Source: Rhodospirillales bacterium
GTDB taxonomy: Bacteria; Pseudomonadota; Alphaproteobacteria; ATCC43930; CGMCC-115725
Direction of reading: 5' to 3'
DNA: 64,000 bases
NCBI GenBank assembly: GCA_028288725.1
Contig: JAQGIC010000018.1
Span: 1 to 64,000 of the forward strand
Shown: one piece after another, positions 58,901 through 64,000 of the stretch
Layout of the letters: every line of letters begins with the position of its first letter
How positions within the stretch are numbered: the first letter of the stretch is position 1
Notes under the pieces: generated by a model
What the model was told of the DNA's origin: nothing
The model's input: only the letters and a program-made list of their open reading frames with translations
The model's database searches: none
Made by a program: the position numbers and the translations under genes

Positions 58901-60708
58901 TGGCCATGGACGAACGCGTCCAATCGGCACCGTCCCACGACGCGCCACGCGCGAGTTTGGGCGATTTTTCGAAGGGATTGCCGTTCCTTGCGATACTCGC
59001 CCTCTCGATGCTGCTCCCGCTGATCGGGAACGACTATTGGGCACTGATCGCCACCCGGGCATCGATCTACTGGATCCTGGTTTCGGGTCTCAATCTGATC
59101 GTCGGCTTTGCTGGGCAGCTCGCGATCGGCTATGTGGCGCTGTTTGCCGTCGGCGCCTATACCGCGAGTGTCCTCGCGGCCGGCAATGTCCTTCCAGCGC
59201 TACCGCCTTTCGCCGCGCTGGGGGCCGCCGGCGTGGTCAGCGCGGCGATGGGCGTCGTCGTGGGCCTGCCGGCGTTGCGGTTGCGCACGTTCTATTTCGC
59301 CATGACCACGCTGGGCTTCGCCACCATCGTCACCCAGGTGGCGCTGGGATGGCAGAGCGTGACCGGCGGCGGTATCGGCCTGTCCGGCCCAAGCCTGCCG
59401 GCGCCGTTCGATACGACCTGGGGGCTCTACGGCCTGTGCCTCGGCCTGGCAGCGCTCTGTACCTGGATGACGGCGAATCTGGCGTACAGCCGCTTTGGGC
59501 GGGCGCTGGTCGCGACACGGGATGCCGACGTCGCAGCGGAAGCCAACGGCATCGCCAAGCCGCATTTGCTGATCGGCGTATTCCTGTTCGCGGGTGCCGC
59601 GGCCGGCGTCGCCGGCGGTTTGTTCGCCAGCCTGCAGACCTACATCACGCCGGACGCTTTCACTTTCGATCTGTCGTTGCTGTTCTTCATCGCCGTACTG
59701 ATCGGCGGCCGCGGCTCGATCCTCGGACCTCTTCTCGGTACGCTGTTGCTGACGCTGCTGCCGGAGATGGCGGCGCCGCTGGCGGCATGGTCCACCTTCG
59801 TCTATGCAGCGCTGCTGCTGATCATCGTCCTGCTGATGCCGGGCGGCATCGCAACGTTGTTGGATTTCGACAACCGGCGCGTCTTGTCGGACAATCGGGT
59901 CATCCTGCCGCAGCCCGCTGCGCTGGGCCAATTGCTGGCTGCGGCTCGGCCGGCCACAGGCCTGGAAATGGAAGGCGTCGTTTTGAGCTTCGGCGGCGTG
60001 ACGGCGATCGACGGCCTCGATCTGTCGGTGCAGCCCGGCCAGGTGCATGGGCTGATCGGCCCAAATGGCAGCGGCAAGACGACGACGCTCAACGTGATAT
60101 CGGGCTATTTCCGTCCGCAGCAGGGCCAGATGACCTTGGATGGGACGAACTTGCCGACGGGCTTGCCGGTGCTCCGCGCCGGGCGCGGCGTGTGCCGGAC
60201 CTTCCAGACGCCGCGGATCATCGGCGCGGCGTCTGTGCTGCAGAACGTGATGGTCGGCGGCACCATCACCGGCCGGGCCGGCTTCCTCGAAGCCATGCTG
60301 TCCTTGCCGCGATCTCTGCGCGACGAGCGCGCGATCCGGATGAGGGCGCGGCTTGCTTTGCAAGCCGTCGGTCTTCACGCGCTCGAAAACGTGCGGGCGG
60401 ATCGTCTCCAGCATAGTGAGCTGCGCTTCCTCGAGATCGCGCGCGGGCTGATGTTGCATCCCTCGCTGCTGCTGCTGGACGAGCCCGCGGCCGGCCTTTC
60501 CGCCGAGGAGATCAAACGGTTGGGCGCGCTGATCAAGGCTATCAGCGAGCATGGGGTGGGCGTACTGCTGGTGGAACATCATGCCGATCTGATCTTCGAG
60601 ATCTGTGACCAGATCACCGTGCTGAACCTGGGCAAGGTGCTCGCGCGCGGAACGCCCGCCGAGATCCGCATGCACAAGGAGGTGGTCAGTGCCTATCTCG
60701 GCGCCTGA
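58900..60708 (+). CDS. LivM-LivG fusion: permease joined to ABC ATPase
   Basis: A 602-residue protein whose first 320 residues are a LivM-type permease (SGLNLIVGFAGQLAIGY near 63, RLRTFYFAMTTLGFAT near 127) and whose last 250 are a LivG-type ATPase. Walker A is GPNGSGKTT (K393) and Walker B is LLLLDEP (D527). The signature, normally LSGGQ or LPYGxQ, reads LQHSELR around residues 503-509, without the usual glycines. An alternative GTG start at 58897 overlaps the LivH stop; ATG 58906 is also possible. Fusion keeps permease and ATPase in 1:1 ratio. Confidence 0.9.
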   Translation: MAMDERVQSAPSHDAPRASLGDFSKGLPFLAILALSMLLPLIGNDYWALIATRASIYWILVSGLNLIVGFAGQLAIGYVALFAVGAYTASVLAAGNVLPALPPFAALGAAGVVSAAMGVVVGLPALRLRTFYFAMTTLGFATIVTQVALGWQSVTGGGIGLSGPSLPAPFDTTWGLYGLCLGLAALCTWMTANLAYSRFGRALVATRDADVAAEANGIAKPHLLIGVFLFAGAAAGVAGGLFASLQTYITPDAFTFDLSLLFFIAVLIGGRGSILGPLLGTLLLTLLPEMAAPLAAWSTFVYAALLLIIVLLMPGGIATLLDFDNRRVLSDNRVILPQPAALGQLLAAARPATGLEMEGVVLSFGGVTAIDGLDLSVQPGQVHGLIGPNGSGKTTTLNVISGYFRPQQGQMTLDGTNLPTGLPVLRAGRGVCRTFQTPRIIGAASVLQNVMVGGTITGRAGFLEAMLSLPRSLRDERAIRMRARLALQAVGLHALENVRADRLQHSELRFLEIARGLMLHPSLLLLDEPAAGLSAEEIKRLGALIKAISEHGVGVLLVEHHADLIFEICDQITVLNLGKVLARGTPAEIRMHKEVVSAYLGA

Positions 60709-61438
60709 AAAATTGCTGACCGTCGATGGGCTGCATGCCGGGTACGGCAAGGTAGAGGTGCTGCATGGCGTGACACTGCATATCGCGGCTGGCGAGCTGG
60801 TGGCCCTCCTCGGGCCGAATGGCGCTGGCAAGACCACGCTGCTGCGTGCCGTGTCCGGCCTGCTGCCCTGGACGGTCGGTACAGCACGGTTCGACGATGT
60901 GTCGCTGTGCGGGATGAGCCCACGCGAGGCAGCGCGCGCCGGCCTGGTGCATGTGATCGAAGGCCATCGGGTGTTCAACCACAGCAGCGTGAACGACAAC
61001 TTGCTGCTGGCGGGCTTCGACCTGCCTCGGCGTGAGCGGCTGGCGCGGGTGGACGAAGCGCTGACGTCTTTCCCCGAGATCGCGGCCAAGCGGCACGAGC
61101 TCGGCGGATCGCTTAGCGGTGGGCAGCAGCAAATGCTGGCGGTGGCGCAGGGACTGGTCCGGCGCCCGCGCCTGCTGATGCTCGATGAGCCGTCGGCCGG
61201 CCTGTCGCCGGTGCTGGTTGACCGCGTGCTGGCCGTCCTGGCGCAGTTGCGGACCAGCGGCACCGCGGTGCTGCTGGTCGAGCAGTTGGTCGAGAAGGCG
61301 CTGGCCGTGGCGGATCGCGTCTACGCGCTGGCACAAGGACGGGTTGTCTTGACGGCCGATGCGCACGAGCAAGGCCTGACGCATCGGCTGGAGCAAGCTT
61401 ATTTCGGTCAGGATGCGACCACGTTGATCGACGGCTAA
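60689..61438 (+). CDS. Branched-chain amino-acid-type ABC ATPase (LivF family)
   Basis: A 249-residue LivF-type ATPase: Walker A GPNGAGKTT, signature LSGGQQQM, Walker B LLMLDEPSAGL, and the LivF-like IEGHRVFNHSSVNDNL. The start is a GTG at 60689 with AAGGAGG six bases upstream, inside the last 20 bases of the LivM-LivG gene. Unlike the fused LivG domain, its signature is canonical, so it may provide the fully competent catalytic site of the ATPase dimer. Confidence 0.93.
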   Translation: MPISAPEKLLTVDGLHAGYGKVEVLHGVTLHIAAGELVALLGPNGAGKTTLLRAVSGLLPWTVGTARFDDVSLCGMSPREAARAGLVHVIEGHRVFNHSSVNDNLLLAGFDLPRRERLARVDEALTSFPEIAAKRHELGGSLSGGQQQMLAVAQGLVRRPRLLMLDEPSAGLSPVLVDRVLAVLAQLRTSGTAVLLVEQLVEKALAVADRVYALAQGRVVLTADAHEQGLTHRLEQAYFGQDATTLIDG

Positions 61439-61563
61439 AAGTCTGATCCAAGAGAAGGGAAGAATCACCGCTCGGCGGCGATCGTCGACATGCGCGAGTT
61501 GAGGCACACTTCGTCCGACTTATCGCGGCCTTGAGCGCCGCATCAACCATTGAAGAGCAATCC

Positions 61564-62289
61564 ATGTCATCGGACATCATCGCCCAACTCGCCCCGACCG
61601 GAACATTGCGGGCGGGCATCAATCTCAGCAATCCGCTGTTGGTCACCGGCCGCACCTCGGCCGGCGAGCCGAGCGGAGTCTCGCCCGACATGGCGCTGGC
61701 CATTGCGGAGCGGTTGGGCGTGGCGATCACATATCTGCCATTTGCCGGTGCCGGCGAGACGGCCGATGCAGTCGGCGTCTGGGATATCGGGCTGATCGCC
61801 GCGGAGCCGCAACGGGCGGAGAAAATCGCCTTCACACTGCCCTATTGCGAAATCGAAGCGACCTATCTGGTGCCGCCGGGCTCGTCGCTCGCTGCCCTCG
61901 CCGAGGTCGACCGGCCGGACGTCCGCATCGCCGTCGCCGGCCGTGCCGCCTATGATCTCTGGCTCACGCGCAACATCCGCCACGCGACGCTGGTTCGGAT
62001 CGATGGTCTGGACAATGCATTTCAGCGCTTCGTCGAGGACGGGCTGGAGGCCCTGGCGGGGCTGCGCCCGGCACTGCTGCCGCAGGCGGCATCCCTGCCG
62101 GGCTCGCGCATCCTCGACGGCCAGTTTACCGCCGTCCGGCAGGCGATCGGCACGGCAAGGGCCAATGGCGCGGCGGCGGCTTTCCTCGACGAATTCGTCG
62201 AGGAAGCAAAGGCGTCGGGTTTGGTCGCCCGCCTGATCGAGAAGCACAAGGTGACGGGACTCAGCGTCGCCGAGCGGGCGCCCGGATGA
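61564..62289 (+). CDS. Binding-protein-like protein without signal peptide
   Basis: A 241-residue protein with the fold of family 3 solute-binding proteins (TGTLRAGINLSNPLLVTG, SPDMALAIAERLGVAI, GLIAAEPQRAEKIAFT). No signal peptide is seen at the ATG start 61564 or at the upstream TTG 61531, and no transporter genes accompany it. It may be a cytoplasmic small-molecule binding protein or cyclohexadienyl-dehydratase-like enzyme derived from a binding protein. It lies 125 bases after the Liv operon, with the weak ribosome site GAAGAG, so it may be co-transcribed. Function unknown. Confidence 0.8.
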   Translation: MSSDIIAQLAPTGTLRAGINLSNPLLVTGRTSAGEPSGVSPDMALAIAERLGVAITYLPFAGAGETADAVGVWDIGLIAAEPQRAEKIAFTLPYCEIEATYLVPPGSSLAALAEVDRPDVRIAVAGRAAYDLWLTRNIRHATLVRIDGLDNAFQRFVEDGLEALAGLRPALLPQAASLPGSRILDGQFTAVRQAIGTARANGAAAAFLDEFVEEAKASGLVARLIEKHKVTGLSVAERAPG

Positions 62290-62496
62290 ACTGGTCGCAC
62301 GAGCCCGCTTCCCTGGGGCAAATTTAGGAAAATTTTAGGTCAGCCTGCCAGCCGTCCCTCATAACTCTTTGTTCGAATGTCTTTCTGCCAGGATTGATCG
62401 GTTCGGGCGCGCCGTCGGCGGCAGGAATATTCGCGATGCCGGGTCGTTTTCCAGAGAGCGGGCGTTCGAGGCGTTGCCCGCGTCGGGAGAACGGAA
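62290..62496. other. Intergenic gap before the FecR-like gene
   Basis: This 207-base gap has no credible gene. It begins with two similar AT-rich units (AAATTTAGG and AAAATTTTAGG near 62319-62340), possibly a regulator site or promoter element for the FecR-like gene. A weak purine-rich segment GGGAGAACGGAA precedes the ATG at 62497. Confidence 0.4.
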
Positions 62497-64000
62497 ATGA
62501 TCGGACGATCGCGTGTCAGCCGCAACGGAAGGCTCGCCGTTGCCATCGCTGCTTTGGCCGTGTTTGGCTTTGGCCCGCCGCTTCGGGCGCTTGCCCAGGA
62601 TGCACCGTCCCAGGATCCGCCGTCCCGGGTCGGCTATATCTCGCTGGTCGAGGGCACGGTATCGATGCATCCGAGCGCGAGCGACCCGTGGGCGCCGGCC
62701 ACCATGAATTATCCCATGGCCGCCGGAACCTCGCTCTGGACCGAACCGGGCGCCAAGGCGGAGATTCAGATCGGCGCCGCGCGCGTCGATCTCGATGGCG
62801 GTACCGAGGTCGATATCGTGTCCGTCGATGATCAAAACCTCGACATCAACGTGCCCCAAGGTCGGGCGGACGTGCATCTGCACGGGCGCCAGCAGAGTGA
62901 GAATTACGAAGTGACCGTCCCGCGCGGCACGGTCGCCTTGAACACCGACGGCACGTACCGGATCATCGCCGGCGACGATCAGGCGCCGACCCAGATCGGC
63001 GCGCTCTACGGCACGGCCCAGTTGCTCGAGCCGAGCGGCGCGGTGCCGGTCGAGACCAACAACGAGCTGGTCGTCACCTCCGGCGATCCGCTGCAATATA
63101 CCCAGCAGGCCGTCCAGGACGATGGGTTCGACCATTGGGTCGCCGACAGGAGCCACCGCTTCGAACGCCCCGTGGCGCATCAGCATGTCTCGCCGCAGAT
63201 GGTCGGTGCCGACAATCTCGACCAATACGGCACCTGGCAGACCTCGCCGCAATATGGCGCGGTCTGGGAACCGAGCGCCGTCGCTGCCGACTGGGCGCCC
63301 TACCGCGACGGTCATTGGCGCTGGGTCGCCCCGTGGGGCTGGACCTGGGTCGATGACGAGCCGTGGGGCTTCGCGCCGTTCCATTACGGCCGCTGGGCGC
63401 AGGTCGACGATCGCTGGGCCTGGGTCCCGGGCACGGTCGTCGAGCAACCGGTCTACGCGCCGGCGCTGGTCGCCTTCGTGGGCGGCTCACCCGAACCCGA
63501 GTTCGGCGTCGGCATCTCGGTCGGCATCGGCATCGGCGCCGCCATCGGCTGGGTGCCGCTCGGCCCGGGCGAGCTCTATGAGCCGCCCTACCGCGTGAGC
63601 GATCGCTATATCCGCAACGTCAACATCACGAACGTCTCGCAGACCACGATCAACAATATCTCGGTCAACAAGACCGTGAATGTCACCAACGTGAACTATG
63701 TCAACCAACGGGCCGTCACCGTGGTCAATCGCGACGCGTTCGTGAATGCCCAACCCGTGCGTCATGCGGCGCTGCCGCAGGCCCAGGCGGCCAAGTTTAC
63801 CCATCCGATCGTCGCGAGCGCCGCCCCAGGCCACGCTGCCGCGGCGCCGCTGCCGCAGCCGACCGTCGCCAGTCGGGTCGGCGCGGCGGCGGCGGCCCAT
63901 CCGGTCCAGGCGCCGCCGCAACCCAAGGTGCAGATGCCGATGACCCGTGTGACCGCCCAGGGGCGGGTGGTGCCGACGGCGGTGCCTGCCGCTCCGGCCC
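62497..64000 (+). CDS. FecR-domain/DUF6600-like secreted protein, partial
   Basis: An open frame of 501 codons that runs off the window end. Residues 1-33 form a signal peptide (LAVAIAALAVFGFG, cleaved near ALAQD). Residues 45-150 look like a FecR domain (YISLVEGTVSMHP, AGTSLWTEPGAKAEIQIG, the DLDGGTEVDI strand). A tryptophan-rich region of the DUF6600 type follows near 255-305 (DWAPYRDGHWRWV, PWGWTWVDDEPWGFAPFHY, GRWAWVPG-like). The C-terminal part visible is low in complexity, rich in Asn/Val (NVNITNVSQTTINNISVN) and then Ala/Pro. Likely periplasmic or surface-exposed; unrelated to the catabolic genes. Confidence 0.88.
   Translation, partial: MIGRSRVSRNGRLAVAIAALAVFGFGPPLRALAQDAPSQDPPSRVGYISLVEGTVSMHPSASDPWAPATMNYPMAAGTSLWTEPGAKAEIQIGAARVDLDGGTEVDIVSVDDQNLDINVPQGRADVHLHGRQQSENYEVTVPRGTVALNTDGTYRIIAGDDQAPTQIGALYGTAQLLEPSGAVPVETNNELVVTSGDPLQYTQQAVQDDGFDHWVADRSHRFERPVAHQHVSPQMVGADNLDQYGTWQTSPQYGAVWEPSAVAADWAPYRDGHWRWVAPWGWTWVDDEPWGFAPFHYGRWAQVDDRWAWVPGTVVEQPVYAPALVAFVGGSPEPEFGVGISVGIGIGAAIGWVPLGPGELYEPPYRVSDRYIRNVNITNVSQTTINNISVNKTVNVTNVNYVNQRAVTVVNRDAFVNAQPVRHAALPQAQAAKFTHPIVASAAPGHAAAAPLPQPTVASRVGAAAAAHPVQAPPQPKVQMPMTRVTAQGRVVPTAVPAAPA

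Noticed and set aside
62359-63447. A 362-codon minus-strand frame opposite the FecR-like gene
   Set aside because: The plus-strand frame has a signal peptide and recognisable domains and remains open to the end of the window.
1-64000. CRISPR array, tRNA, rRNA, insertion sequence or prophage
   Set aside because: I saw no regularly spaced repeats, no cloverleaf-like gene, no transposase, integrase or phage structural motif. A dedicated scan for tRNAs and IS ends would be needed to be sure.

Overview
The window is a GC-rich, densely packed accessory region of what looks like a soil or plant-associated alphaproteobacterium with a large genome. The grounds are an Aap-type general amino-acid transporter, an N,N-dimethylformamidase-like enzyme, many solute-binding-protein transporters, frequent 4-bp ATGA/GTGA gene overlaps and a GC-biased third codon position. 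The order is not certain (Rhodospirillales or Hyphomicrobiales would fit). I found no rRNA, tRNA, CRISPR array, transposase or phage gene. I count seven ABC uptake systems, each packed with small catabolic enzymes, most with a local regulator of the GntR or LysR family.

Layout. 392-8484 (+): a polar amino-acid-type ABC transporter interleaved with an Atz/Trz-type amidohydrolase, then an FAD monooxygenase-like protein, an alpha/beta hydrolase, a ureidoglycolate-lyase-like protein, an amidase and an AtzH/HpxZ-like protein. Together these suggest breakdown of a ureide or N-heterocycle. 8515-16079 (-): a dipeptide-type transporter with a fused double ATPase, flanked by two M20 proteins, one of which lacks several canonical metal ligands; a divergent HutC-type GntR regulator sits at 16142-16939. 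17062-30210 (-): a 13-gene colinear block running from a two-subunit dimethylformamidase-like enzyme through a polar amino-acid transporter, a class III aminotransferase, an SDR, a beta-hydroxyacid dehydrogenase and a class IV aminotransferase to aapJQM. A divergent FadR-type regulator at 30446-31123 is separated from it by several palindromes. 31165-34771: leuCD-like dehydratase genes (-) divergent from a 2-hydroxycarboxylate transporter (+).

34820-46797: a leftward operon (GntR regulator, creatininase-family amidohydrolase, ketopantoate-reductase-like, SDR, M20 and M32 peptidases) divergent from a five-gene dipeptide-type transporter, with a pair of inverted 27-bp operator-like elements between them. 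46859-53407: a threonine-synthase-like PLP enzyme divergent from a class V aminotransferase, a glutamate/aspartate-type transporter and a FadR-type regulator, with a TGGTATACC palindrome between. 53518-61438: a LysR regulator divergent from two enolase-superfamily enzymes and a branched-chain amino-acid-type transporter carrying a LivM-LivG fusion. 61564-62289 is a binding-protein-like orphan without a signal peptide. 62497 to the end is an incomplete FecR-domain/DUF6600-like secreted protein.

The common theme is module by module uptake of amino acids, peptides or N-containing small molecules followed by amide/peptide hydrolysis, transamination or racemisation. The most unusual module is the dimethylformamidase-like enzyme placed at the head of an amino-acid uptake and transamination operon.
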